This document shows positions 1 through 10,652 of a stretch of 64,000 bases of DNA, piece after piece; position 1 is the stretch's first letter; each line of letters begins with the position of its first letter. Location: NCBI GenBank assembly GCA_028753945.1, contig JAPNXP010000012.1:4424501-4488500 (forward strand). The letters run 5' to 3'. The position numbers were made by a program, and so were the translations under genes. This DNA comes from Hexactinellida sp. DTS-2022 (lineage: Eukaryota > Porifera > Hexactinellida). Below the pieces are notes generated by a model, which made no database searches, had not been told where the DNA came from, and worked only from the letters and a program-made list of their open reading frames with translations.

Positions 1-3000
1 CAAGACATGGGTGAAAGGGAAAGAACAATGCACCGAAAAGGAAGCAAGGGAGTTTGTCATGCTGGTTCAGGCGACTCTACGGCAAAGAGGATTCTCGTTA
101 GACCACGGAGCCCGTCCGGTACTCAGCGGGGAAACTATTAGAAAAACCGAGTATACGACAAGTAAAACTATGGATTCGGAACCGGAGGAAGGCGACACAA
201 CAAACCAAACAGAGGTATGCAAAGTCTGGTCTTCACAGAGAACCGAGAGAGAGAGAGAGAACTACCGTAAGAGGGGAGAACGAGATTCAAATGCTTCACC
301 TGCGGGAAGTTAGGTCATGGGTGGAGATTGTGCCCAGATAGGATTTGCAACAAGTGTCAGAAGCGTGGTCACAGTGCGAGTCAGTGTAACGTGAGTAGCT
401 ACCAGAAGGAGGCACTGCGCCGTCCGCGAAGAATATATTCGGTAGAGGAAGAGGGGCGAACGAACGAAGAGTCAGCTACGATCACACTAACAATAGGCGG
501 TAGTCCCACCAGAGTTCTACTGGATACTGGAGCGAGGATCAACGTAATGGATGTGAGGAGCATGAAAGAGCTAGGCTTAGGAAATAAACTAATCCATACT
601 GGTGGACAGGTTTATGGTATATGCAACAACCCCGTCACTGTGAAAGGGTACGTGGAAGTGTCGGTTAAGGTACCTGGAGAAAGGAACAAGATAGAACGCA
701 TTCAAGTGTTGGAAGGTGAAGAGCAAGTAATCTTAATGGGTCGACAGTTTATGCATAAGTTTGGTCGCATAGCATTCGACTGGCAAGCAGGTGTAGTAGA
801 ACTAGGAAAGGCTAAACTTCCAATCTGCGCGAGGGCGGTTGGTGGCGATCCACTGGAGAGGGCTAAGACTGTGAAATCGTGTTCAGAAGAGACCAAAACC
901 GCAGCGCAGTTTAGAGATGTCATTAACCCTAGGCTATCGCCTAGGCAGGGGCAGAGCTTAAGAGATCTCGTCAATGAACACGAATCAGTCTTCGACGAAA
1001 GGTCAGGGCGAACAGAAACGTGTGAGCATCAGATATATGTCGGGGACGCTCCGCCGATCAGGAACAGACCACGCAGGCTACCCCCACGATGGGAGGAAGA
1101 AATAAATACTCAGCTCGATGAATTGCTTGCGCAGAAGCTATGCAGACCTTCAAATTCACCATGGGCCAGCAACGTTGTGCTGGTATCCAAAAAAGACGGA
1201 AAACAGCGATTTACAATTGATTACAGGAACCTCAACGATGTAACTAAGAAGGACGCTTATAGCATCCCACATATACAAACGATATTTGATAAATTGCACA
1301 GCTATAAGTTTTTCTCCGTGATCGACATCACTTCGGCGTATTGGTGCGTGCCGGTTAGAGAATGCGACATTGAAAAGACAGCTTTTAATACGCCCCGGGG
1401 ATTATATGAGATGAACGTAATGCCATTCGGGTTGGTGAATTCCCAGGCCACATTTCAGCGGCTAATGGATAATACACTGAAGGGTCTGAAATGTGCTGAA
1501 TCATACATCGACGACTGCATAATATTCTCACGGAGTTTCGAAGAGCACATCGCCGATCTACACGATATTCTGGAACGCCTAGGCCAAGCCAACATTCACG
1601 TGAAATTCAGAAAGTGTCAGTTGGGATACCGCGAGGTAGAATTTTTAGGGCACTTGATCTCCGAGGGAGGAAGGCGCCCAGTCTCCACGGCAGCCGAGAA
1701 GTTAGCCAAGATTCCGAGTCCAAAGACAGTGTCAGAGCTGCAGCGGTTCCTAGGTAGCCTTAATTTCTACCGCTCGTACATTCCTAAGTTGGCAGAGGTA
1801 GCAGAGCCGCTATATGAATTAACCAAAAAGGGGATGATATGGGACTGGACTCAGCGGAGAGAGGGAGCTTTTTGTCACTTAAGGGCTAAACTATTAGAAG
1901 AGCCAATTGTGTTAGCTTTCCCAGATTGGAATAGGGAGTTCGTTGTAGAATCTGACGCCAGCTCGGCGGCAGTTGCTGCAGTATTATCCCAGCGTGAAAC
2001 CGATACCGGACGACTCTGCCCTATTGACTACTTCTCGTCCTCCCTAAGCCAGTCACAGAAAAATTACTCAGCGGGACAGTTGGAGGCCTGGGGACTAGTG
2101 GCAGCATGCAGGAAGTGGCGGACCTACCTGAGAGGGGCAGATAAGGTACTGCTGATTACCGATCACAACCCATTACGATGGATGCGTGCTCAAAAAGATC
2201 CCAGACACACATTTGCCCGTTGGATTATGGAACTGGAAGAGTATAAGTACGAGATAGTATACCGACCCGGCAAAGAAAATGTACTGCCCGATTATTTGAG
2301 CAGGATTCCTGAGCAAAACATGGATATGGACATTCAGGACGAAGGTATATTTGAAGACAAAATATTTATGGCCTTACAGGACGACCTAAGGGCACGCGTT
2401 CTCCAAGAACAGGGTCGGGATCCAGTAACTCGCGCTGCAATTGAGCAGATGAGGTGTGGGGGAGAGATTGCCTCGGGGCAATTGAGAAGGAGCGCCTCTC
2501 ACCTTAACCTACATGAAGGGGTGCTATGCTTCGACAAGCGACTAGTAATCCCAAGGGCGATGCAGATGGAGATATTAAATCAGGTACACGCAGCTGGACA
2601 CTTTGGTCAAGCGAGGACCTTACAAGTTCTTAGAAGGGACTGCTTCTGGGTAAAGATGGCCCGTGATACAAAGAATCATTGTAGATCGTGCATTACGTGC
2701 CAGCTTGCAAAGCCCTCCAATGCAGCGAAACAACCTTTGGGTACATTCGATACGGACGGAATCGGACCAGGAGACCTCGTCGCTATGGACGTGGCTACTC
2801 TCCCGTGGTCGGATAATACATACAGGTACTTCCTATGTATGGTGGATGTTTTCACGCGATACATCGAAGCCGTACCATTGAAAGATCAGAAGGCACAATC
2901 GTTGATAAAGGCATTCGAAGACGGTTGGATATACCGAGGCCATGGCGTACCAAGAGCGCTGCTTACAGATCAGGCGCATAATGTAGATGGTTCTGAAGTG

Positions 3001-4146
3001 AGGACGTTATGTGATAAACTCGGGATCAAAAAGCGACATACCTCACCGTATCACCCACAAGCTGATGGACTAGCTGAAAGAAGTATAGGCCTCGTGAAGC
3101 AGGTGGCCAGGTGTCTAACACTTGATAGGAAACTAAGTAAAGAGTCATGGCCAGGTTTGCTGCCGGAAGTCACCTTCTATTGCAATAACTCCGAAAACTC
3201 CTCCACTAAATTCTCGGCTCAACTCTTGATGACTGGTAGACAGCCATTGTCCCCAATAGATGCACAGCTAGGAACGCGAGGAGGTTCGGGTGCGGAGTCC
3301 TATGAGCGCCACTTGGACAGACTGGTGGAGCTAAAGAACGAAATTAGCAAAATTGCTAGGGAGAATGACGGGATAAGCAAAGTAAAGAGGCAGGAACGCT
3401 ACGACAAGGGTACTAAGGGAACGGTGATAGAGCCCGGGGACTACGTGATGGAGCGGAACGAAACGCGGACAGATTCGCTCGACGTGAGATATAAGGGACC
3501 ATTTCGAGTGGTGGCGCGTAGGGGCACCAACTTTAAGATCAAGCGGAGGAGAGGTACGAAATGGGTTCATGCCAACAGGTGCTAGTACTATAGCGGGAGT
3601 GGAAATGGCGAGACCATATCCGACCAGACACCGATATACGGTGATAACAGGGAACATGCGCCCTGTTACGATTATGGAGCGTCCGAGATGGAGAACAATC
3701 ACGAATCCGAGATAATTGAGACTTCCAGTACTGCACTAGGAGCGTCAGCCCTAGGCGAAGGAACTACAGAAATACAAACCGATCCAGGAGCAACTCCTGA
3801 ATGTAGTGATGAAACGGGGATGAACAATACCCCAGCCCGTCAACGTAGATATCCTCTGAGAATCAGGAAACCAAAAGATTATCAGGATTATATGACTTAG
3901 CGGCTGCGTTCGTGTCAATATCAAAGCACTATACCCGAAGGGGTGATGTTACAGTTACGTAATAGATAGAATACTACTTAGGTTAATAATAAGGACCCAT
4001 AGCAGCTTCATTAGATATTAGTACGTACTCTAGTATTTAGCTTAGTTAGTATGATTTGTCGATAACGTAACTTAACTTGTTATTCTATTAGAACCTATAT
4101 TATATCTTAATTGTATTTCGATATACTTCAACTCGGATTCGTCACA
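1..4146 (+). mobile_element. Ty3/gypsy-type LTR retrotransposon, 5' end outside the window
   Basis: Fossil or recent LTR element. The visible part runs from the end of gag (zinc-knuckle region near 270-390) through a long pol region of aspartic protease, reverse transcriptase, RNase H and integrase in the usual Ty3/gypsy order, then a short tail to a probable 3' LTR at 3947-4146. The pol region (about 328-3585) is one long open frame, so the copy looks fairly young. Only about one interruption is apparent in the visible part. The 5' LTR and most of gag lie left of the window, so I cannot say whether the element is whole. No envelope-like gene is seen. Confidence 0.9.
3947..4146 (+). repeat. 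probable 3' LTR of the Ty3/gypsy element
   Basis: About 200 bp that begins TGTTAC right after a purine-rich stretch and ends GTCACA, the short imperfect inverted ends expected of an LTR. The matching 5' LTR is outside the window, so the limits are inferred from the end motifs only. Confidence 0.5.
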
Positions 4147-4189
4147 TTATTAAAACTTCCATAAAGTTTTATTAAAGGTTTCGAGCCCC

Positions 4190-4228
4190 CCCTCAGTTTT
4201 GGACTTTTTTAAAAGTTCGGCGCCCCTG
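4190..4228. mobile_element. truncated end of a hAT-like MITE
   Basis: The end GTTCGGCGCCCCTG at 4215-4228 is the same as the right end of the element at 5974-6232. It directly abuts the 172-bp inverted repeat that starts at 4229. No left end is seen. Confidence 0.45.
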
Positions 4229-4400
4229 CCGGCCGGTACCAATTTGTCATAAATTGTTCATTTAACAAATTAGTTCCGGGCTAAGTTTAGAGTGTTAATC
4301 ATTTCTATGGGTTTGTCTATTCCATAGCAAATTCGTTCCGGCTTAATTTATACCAGTAATCACTTAGACGGGTTCCTTACGCAACACTTAAGTAACACTT
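4229..4400 (+). repeat. 172-bp inverted repeat, left arm
   Basis: Near-perfect inverted copy of 6997-7168. It starts CCGGCCGGTACC and carries spaced CCGGAAC-type submotifs. The two arms bracket about 2.6 kb of nested MITEs and may be the long terminal inverted repeats of one older DNA transposon or a fold-back element. No transposase is seen between them. Confidence 0.8.
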
Positions 4401-4919
4401 CAAACCAAGTTTACAAAATAGAAGGCAAATACAAATATATTTTTATGTAAATAGGGGTTAGAATCCCGGGACCGGATATATTTCTGGGATTTGAATCCCG
4501 GGAATTCTTTCTAAATCCCAGGTTTCAATACTTCATTTGTTAATAGTTTTTTCTGTTATACGGTATATACGTATATACGTATATACACCTTCGTTGCCCC
4601 GGTATGTGAATGTCAAACTGAAACTAAATTTAATTTCAATTGAATTGAAATGGGATTTTTCTATTTATACCTTTTACGCCAGGCAACGAAGGGTTTAATT
4701 GACCTAACAACAGTTAGAATATTGAATAAGTTTCAAAATCTCAATTGTAAGATCACTCAACCGCTACGCGCTCTCGTTTATTCATTAAAATATGGCTCAT
4801 TATTAGTTGTTTCAACTTAACAACAAACAGTGGCGGCGGCAGGGGGGGCCATGGCCACCCCTCTTTTGAGGCTGGCCCCCCTTGGAATAACAATGTTGTA
4901 CACAGTGATGTGCTCCGTC

Positions 4920-5130
4920 ACTAAATCTTCCGTTACTCCGTTACCGTTACTTTATATCTCCCGTTACCGTTACTCCGTTACCGTTACTTTATTTTCACCC
5001 GTTACTTTTACTCCGTTACCGTTACTTTATTTCTTCCGTTACCGTTACTTTATTTTCACCCGTTACTTTTACTCCGTTACCGTTACTTTATTTCTTCCGT
5101 TACCGTTACTCCGTTACTTTTGTTAATTTT
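4920..5130 (+). repeat. CCGTTACCGTTAC tandem repeats
   Basis: Short direct repeats of CCGTTAC and TTTTACTCCGTTAC units, with two near-identical blocks of about 60 bp. The complementary form GTAACGGTAAC recurs at 5160-5180 and 5400-5515, forming the fold-back. The open frames across it are artefacts of the repeat. Confidence 0.85.
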
Positions 5131-5282
5131 ACCCGTTTACCTTTATTCAGTACAGTAACCTTAATGTAACGGTAACTGTAGTATCGGAGCCGGTAGTAGT
5201 CTGGGACTACTATACCGGCAGGAGGTACGAGTGGTCGTAATGGAGACACCGTGGCAATAAGCGTGACCACCCACAGACGTGA

Positions 5283-5336
5283 GTGGAGTCGAGGATCACC
5301 CTCCTGATGAGTTCCTGCAATGGAACGAAACCCCAC
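5283..5336 (+). ncRNA. hammerhead ribozyme-like motif (type III topology)
   Basis: The conserved core CTGATGA (5304-5310) and GAAA (5327-5330) is present. Stem II is GTTCC/GGAAC with loop TGCAAT. Stem I is GAGG/CCTC with loop ATCAC. Stem III is GTGGAG (5283-5288) with CCCCAC (5331-5336), with one C/A mismatch. The predicted cleavage site is after GTC at 5290. All core strands are in the right order. It sits in the centre of the fold-back MITE. Activity is not shown by sequence alone. Confidence 0.7.
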
Positions 5337-5973
5337 TAGTCAACCTGGTTGGCTAGGCTACAGATCAATAGTTGATAACAACGTTATTACAGTAACTGAT
5401 TTAAAATAACGTCGTAATGGCAATGGAATAAGTTTAACGTAGTAACGGTTACTGTGTTACGGTAATGTAATGGTAAGAGTAACTGATTAAAGATAACGGT
5501 AACTGGTTAAAATAACGGATGTCCGTTACCGTTACTTTTTTCCGTTACCCTTACTTGTCGACACCCGTTACCGTTACTTTTTCCGTTACTCCGTTACTAG
5601 TAACGGAGCACATCACTGGTTGTACAGTGTGGCCTTCCCTGAAATCCCCCTGGCCCCCCTACCTGAAAATCCTGGCGCCGTCTCTGACAACAAACATTCT
5701 CTTATTTGCCACAAAACAAGTTCTATTCAGCAAATGTATTAACCAGTATATTTGTCGAAGGCTAGTCTTTAGGTGAAGTATAATACTTGACAACTTGTTT
5801 TCCTATTTGCCACAAAGTGTCAAAGACAACAATAAATATCATTTTAGAAATATTCCGATTCTAAGTTGGAAATCATCATCCTTGTTTACCTATTAAACCC
5901 GTTGGAAGCTGGCCTCTATGTGCATTTCGAATTTATCAACTTTTTGCTTATTTTGTATCAGCAACAATAAATA

Positions 5974-6232
5974 CAGGCATAGGCGCCGAACGCGGGGGGG
6001 GCAGGTGGGGCCCTGGCCCCCCGGCCCCGGACATTCGGGGGGGCTTGGTGGGGCCCAATTCATGGTTTTAATTAATTTCATTATTGTTATTATGATGTGT
6101 ATACCTTAATATATCGTAAATTATTCTTGCACAGCCTCACTGGTAGAAAACGAAAATATGTATCTCAGTAGGGGGTTCAAATAATGGGCCCCCCGGCCCC
6201 GAGTATATTTTATCAAAAGTTCGGCGCCCCTG
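5974..6232. mobile_element. hAT-like MITE
   Basis: Imperfect terminal inverted repeats, CAGGCATAGGCGCCGAAC on the left and GTTCGGCGCCCCTG on the right, with G/C-rich runs next to them. No clear 8-bp target duplication, so it is probably older than the one at 4828. Non-coding. Confidence 0.65.
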
Positions 6233-6235
6233 AAT

Positions 6236-6319
6236 ACAGGTGAACTCCCGTTATAACGAACTCGGATATAACGAAGGAATTTACAGGTCACGAGCCATCG
6301 TTATAACGAGAGTTTACTG
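6236..6319. mobile_element. short pogo/Tigger-like MITE
   Basis: 84 bp with ends CAGGTGAACTCCCGTTATA and TTATAACGAGAGTTTACTG, flanked by TA dinucleotides. It belongs to the CAGTAGA(A)...GTTATAACG family seen many times in this window. Confidence 0.65.
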
Positions 6320-6661
6320 TATTCATATTAGAAATTTGTAAATGCGGAATTCGTTTTCATACTTACTGTTTAAGAACAAAGGTAGTATAATAAATACGAC
6401 TATGTTTAACAATAATCCAGTAAATATCATACACAGGGCCGGCAGAAGCGGTCAGGCCAATAGCCTAACCACTCTTACATCACTAGTTAGGCAGGTCATG
6501 TGACTCATGTCATGGTCTGACCACTATAACTCTTCCACCGGATCTGATACATACCTTGTAGTATTAATAATCACGAGATTGGATAACATCTAATTCGAAA
6601 TCCTGAGACTATAAGCTCTATTTCTAAGTTAATTCAATTAGTACGTAGGATAATACACATA

Positions 6662-6921
6662 CCGTATTTATTCGAATAGTAGCCTAGGCGATTATTGTTT
6701 TCTAGGCCATTTTCTGAACAATAATTTTTGTGACTTTTCGAAAATATCACATGTTGATACAATTTATTTAGTATAGTCGGTTGATAATCGTATTGCGTCT
6801 AATATTAGATAAATAAATTTACTCAGGGTATCGGTAGTAAATTTGTATTTGCTAATTTGGGGGGGCTATTATTGGAGGTAGGCGATTATTCGAATAGGGG
6901 CTACTATTAGAGTATATACGG
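6662..6921. mobile_element. 260-bp CCGTATTT-end MITE
   Basis: Ends CCGTATTTATTCGAATAG and CTACTATTAGAGTATATACGG, flanked by TA. Same length (260 bp) and similar interior as the element at 17755-18014, so both belong to one family, probably Tc1/mariner-superfamily because of the TA target. Confidence 0.65.
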
Positions 6922-6996
6922 TATTTACTACTTCCCAGAGGCCGAGGGTACATGGTTTTTAATTATAATGTACCTAAGCAAGGGTGGTGATTACGT

Positions 6997-7168
6997 AAAT
7001 GTTACTTAAGTGTTGCGTAAGGAACCCGTCTAAGTGATTACTGGTATAAATTAAGCCGGAACGAATTTGCTATGGAATAGACAAACCCATAGAAATGATT
7101 AACACTCTAAATTTAGCCCGGAACTAATTTGTTAAATGAACAATTTATGACAAATTGGTACCGGCCGG
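6997..7168 (-). repeat. 172-bp inverted repeat, right arm
   Basis: Inverted partner of 4229-4400 with very few mismatches, ending GGTACCGGCCGG. A further diverged CCGGAACAAAT motif follows just outside the arm. Confidence 0.8.
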
Positions 7169-7474
7169 AACCATTTAGCAGCCGGAACAAATATGTCAGA
7201 ACAGTATAATTGCACCAAATGACTTTTGAGAGGGTCCGCATGTGTCTAACTAGCTTCAGGAAGCTGAGTGGAGTCGAACAAGGGGTCACTCGATAGGGTT
7301 AGAATAAAATTTGAGAATGGAATGTTGTTAAATTCCTACAACATTCCTGCGTCGTCAAGGAAAAATTGTCTCAGGTGACCACTTAAATGACACCAAATTT
7401 AGTGTTGATTACGAATATCGGCATAAAAATTGGATTGGACTTGATTTGAAGAAGTTAGATGAGTTCTAACACCT

Positions 7475-7786
7475 TCAAAATGTGTCCCTTAAGTGGTCAA
7501 TTGTGGCCGACACATTGGAATTTGGAGTTGGCACTATATCCAAAAATACACTATTTGCATGAAAGAACAAACCTACAAAGTCTGAAAATTCTATATAAAA
7601 TGCATGATTAATTAATGTTGTAAGCGGCTGGACTATTTCGCACTCGGCTATAAATAACTTATTATCTATCGAGTTAATCACATATTCTAGTTTTTCGGTT
7701 GTCAAGGAAAGTAGATTTTTTCCGTTAAATTTCGTGGACGGTTCCAAAGATATTTTATTTGAAAACAAACTAATTAAATTCTGCAT
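7475..7786 (-). mobile_element. possible LINE reverse transcriptase fragment
   Basis: A 103-residue open frame whose middle (VQPLTTLINHAF, then a hydrophobic stretch) resembles the segment of non-LTR reverse transcriptases that precedes the first catalytic motif. No catalytic aspartates and no second ORF are visible, so this would be a decayed relic. It could also be chance. Confidence 0.35.
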
Positions 7787-7925
7787 TTTTTAATTGAAAT
7801 GTCACCGTTCTATTTCTACTTTTTGCAGTAGTCCTATTCTCTGTTAGCCGATGGAATCCCACTCTTTAGGAGTACAATGTTTAATTCCCCTACCCTATAA
7901 TTCCCCTAATACTCCTTAACCAATA

Positions 7926-8377
7926 CAGTAGATGTCGGATATAATAAGCACACCGGTTTACCGTTATAAGAACAAGAACATATCGGATATAAGAACACTA
8001 TGTTGGAAAACGGTTGCCACATAGCTCCCAAGTGACCCGCATTTGAGCATCGAAACACGCTGACCCGCGAAGGTCCTCGAAAAACCCGCATTGGAAAAAT
8101 AATTTTCTGGAGCACAATTCTCTAAAATCAGATCAGTATTAAGACTAAGCACGCTTAAAACACCTAAATAGTTCCCTTTTTGTTCATTTTAGTTACTCTT
8201 ATTCAGTAAATAGGTAGGTAATAAAACTTGTCTTTTCCTATAGAAACTAACATAAATTTGGACCATCTCAAACTTGGGAGGTATGTTGCCATATACCCTG
8301 TATATGTCGGTTATAAGCACATTAAGTCAAATTTAAGTGCAGTTCCCGACGATGTGCTTATAACCGGGCATCTACTG
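7926..8377. mobile_element. pogo-like MITE interrupted by another insertion
   Basis: Ends CAGTAGATGTCGGATATA and GGGCATCTACTG with TA on both sides. It matches the intact 148-bp element at 21430-21577 in inverted orientation, but about 257 bp (about 8025-8281) are inserted. The insert has short inverted ends CTCCCAAGT/ACTTGGGAG, and the target motif GTTGCCA(C)AT is duplicated around it. Confidence 0.7.
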
Positions 8378-8709
8378 TATTTCTTTATCCACGTTCGTAA
8401 AATGAGTCTACTTTACTATGCAATTGTGCTACAGTAGAACAGTAGACACAATTAATTAGTGAATCAACCAAATAAAATTCCCTTAATTTCAATTCATAAC
8501 AACCATTGGTTTACTTTGATATTCTCAAACTACACAAGATACTGTAAGATATTAGATAACCAATAAAAATTCCCTAACTTTCCAGATATCACCATAGCAA
8601 CCATTGACGTACATTGGTATTCTCAAATTACATAGGTATAAGGTAGATCTGTATTAAATTAATTATATTATTTGAATAAACTCAAACTCAATTCGTAACT
8701 GAAACTAAA

Positions 8710-9945
8710 ATGGCCACTAATATGCCTACAAATGTGACTTTCGATAAAATGGCACATTTCGACAATGTCGCCACCATCATTCACCAAACATTCGATCCCC
8801 TAATCGATCAGCTGATCGCGAGGAGGGACGCTCTCCTCCAGAGGGTCCGTGAGCTGCGAGAGGACCACAGGAACAAAGAGGCCACTCGTATCGCTGCCAT
8901 AGTAGAACTGGAAAGGGTACAGCAACAAATGCACGAAATGAGCATAAAGGTAAACCCAAACCTAAAGTTTCATGAACAGGCCAAACAAGTCTACCAACAG
9001 GGCATTAAGGAACTGGGACCATCTGCCACATTCCTATGTCCCGTCTTAAGGTGTCAAAATAAGGACACAATCCGACAGCTGATATCCGAGCTAGGAGAGA
9101 TAGTACCGTGTGAGATACCGGACTATTCTCTCAAGCGAGAACCGGTATTAACAGCTGGGAAGTTAGGTTATGGTGCTAATGAGTTGAAAGCCGCAGGAAT
9201 AACATTTGATGAATCCACTGAGCTAATGTACGTAGCAGATTGTGAGAACCATCGTGTGCAAATAGTGTCTTTAAAGGGAGAGTTTGTGGCACAATTCGGG
9301 AATGATAAGCTCTGGGATCCATGGGGAATAGCTGTTAGCAAAGAGTCAATATTCGTAACCGACATAAGACAACATGCATTGTTGCAGTTCCGAAAGAAAG
9401 ATTGCAAACTCATCAACATAACTGGAACTGAAGGCAACAAGGAAGGAGAGTTTAACTGGCCCCGTGGACTCTGTATCGACACTAACGGAGATGTGTTAGT
9501 TGTGGATAGCGACAACCACAGAGTGTGCGCATACTCGAAACTCCTGAAATTCAAGTCCTGTATCGGAATAGAACAGTTGCATCAACCTAGAGACGTTAAG
9601 CTGTCAGCTGATCGAATCGTGGTGTTAGACTTGAGTCACAAATGTGTCCATTTCTTCTCTCAAGAAGGACACCCGCTCAACTCCTGTGTCTCTAAAGGGA
9701 CAGGGGACAGTTTGCTCGCTTGCCCTTCCTTCTTCTGTTTGGACTCAGCTGGTAATATTATCATTAGCGACTGGGGGAGTAATGCCATCAAGGTATATAC
9801 GGAATCGGGACAGCATATTCTCACCTTGGGAAGGAGAGGGAAGGGAATGGGAGAGTTTATCGACCCCTATGGAGTTTGTATCTCCAAATTAGGAACTATT
9901 TGTGTTGTGTCCGATAATCCTAATTATCCTCTCCAATCTTTTTAA
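8710..9945 (+). CDS. NHL-repeat protein with N-terminal coiled coil
   Basis: 411 residues, one exon. Residues about 15-105 are charged and helical (likely coiled coil), and residues about 145-405 carry five or six NHL-type beta-propeller blades of the form GITFDESTELMYVADCEN-HRVQI. The architecture is that of TRIM/NHL proteins without RING and B-box, so RNA or protein binding through the propeller is likely and no enzymatic role is evident. The start is the first ATG in a purine-rich context after an AT-rich leader. Related genes lie at 15549-16370 and 36741-37946 and decayed copies at 16915-17640 and 38233-39651, so this is a locally expanded family. The cellular role is unknown. Confidence 0.85.
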   Translation: MATNMPTNVTFDKMAHFDNVATIIHQTFDPLIDQLIARRDALLQRVRELREDHRNKEATRIAAIVELERVQQQMHEMSIKVNPNLKFHEQAKQVYQQGIKELGPSATFLCPVLRCQNKDTIRQLISELGEIVPCEIPDYSLKREPVLTAGKLGYGANELKAAGITFDESTELMYVADCENHRVQIVSLKGEFVAQFGNDKLWDPWGIAVSKESIFVTDIRQHALLQFRKKDCKLINITGTEGNKEGEFNWPRGLCIDTNGDVLVVDSDNHRVCAYSKLLKFKSCIGIEQLHQPRDVKLSADRIVVLDLSHKCVHFFSQEGHPLNSCVSKGTGDSLLACPSFFCLDSAGNIIISDWGSNAIKVYTESGQHILTLGRRGKGMGEFIDPYGVCISKLGTICVVSDNPNYPLQSF

Positions 9946-10190
9946 TATGTTTGTATTTTGTTTGTATTTAATTAAACAAAGTCACAAATAACATCTCATC
10001 GTGGTTTGCGTAACTCGCATTTGCACAAAATTTGCTCTCTATACTTTAGACCCTCGTTAGTATGAACACCAGGGGACCGTCAAAATGCGTTCGCCTTACC
10101 TGGAATTTGTATTAACCAATATCATTTGTAAAGGCTTTGAAGGGGGCTGAATATTGTTCATATTACCGTGTACTTACTAGGTTCTACTGT

Positions 10191-10329
10191 CAGTAGATGC
10201 CGGTTATAAGAACATTGTCGGGAACTGCATATAATGTTCTTATAATCGGCATAAATTATATAGGGTATATGGAAATCGTTTCCAGTCGAATGTTCTTATA
10301 ACCGATGTTCTTATATCCGGAATCTACTG
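10191..10329. mobile_element. pogo-like MITE (CAGTAGATGCCGG family)
   Basis: 139 bp with ends CAGTAGATGCCGGTTATAAG and CTTATATCCGGAATCTACTG. It is a close relative of 21430-21577 and 7926-8377. The right flank is TA; the left flank is altered. Confidence 0.7.
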
Positions 10330-10499
10330 TACTTTCCCAGTTCTATTAATAGCAACGAGCTAGTCTTCATATTTTATATTAATAGTGTTCATATTTTATA
10401 TTAATAATCTTGATATTTCATATTGATAGTGTTCATATTACCGTGTAGTAGTGTACTAACGAGGTTCTACAGTACTGTACTACACTGTTCTATTTATAG

Positions 10500-10652
10500 A
10501 TACTCTGGGTTCGGCTCGCGGGAATACTACTTCTGGTTGGATAACGTTAAGTGTGTGGGGACAGAGAGCCGACTGGTGGACTGTCCCAGCAATGGTTGGG
10601 CACAGCACAACTGCGGTAGATATGAGCTAGCAGGCGTACAGTGTCTGCCTAC
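10500..10652 (+). pseudogene. orphan SRCR-domain exon
   Basis: About 51 residues with the typical C-terminal half of a scavenger-receptor cysteine-rich domain: [18 protein letters not shown], then [14 protein letters not shown], then [13 protein letters not shown]. It is bounded by an AG acceptor (TTTATAG) and a CAG/GTAATA donor, so it could be spliced. No first half of the domain, signal peptide or further SRCR exon was recognised within about 1 kb either side. It is a stranded exon or a fragment of a decayed gene. SRCR proteins are usually extracellular or membrane receptors. Confidence 0.65.

Larger units (their letters stand above)
4828..5686. mobile_element. hAT-like fold-back MITE with 8-bp target duplication
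   Basis: Starts CAGTGGCGGCGGCAG and ends GGCGCCGTCTCTG, flanked on both sides by the 8-bp duplication ACAACAAA (4820-4827 and 5687-5694), as expected of hAT insertions. The left half (about 4920-5130) is built of CCGTTACCGTTAC tandem units. The right half (about 5150-5610) holds their inverted counterparts and then direct ones again, so a transcript could fold back. The centre (about 5180-5370) is non-repetitive and carries a hammerhead-like motif. No coding capacity. Confidence 0.85.

Noticed and set aside
4830-5336. Open frames of 98 and 76 residues rich in Leu/Thr/Val
   Set aside because: Translation of CCGTTACCGTTAC repeats inside a MITE.
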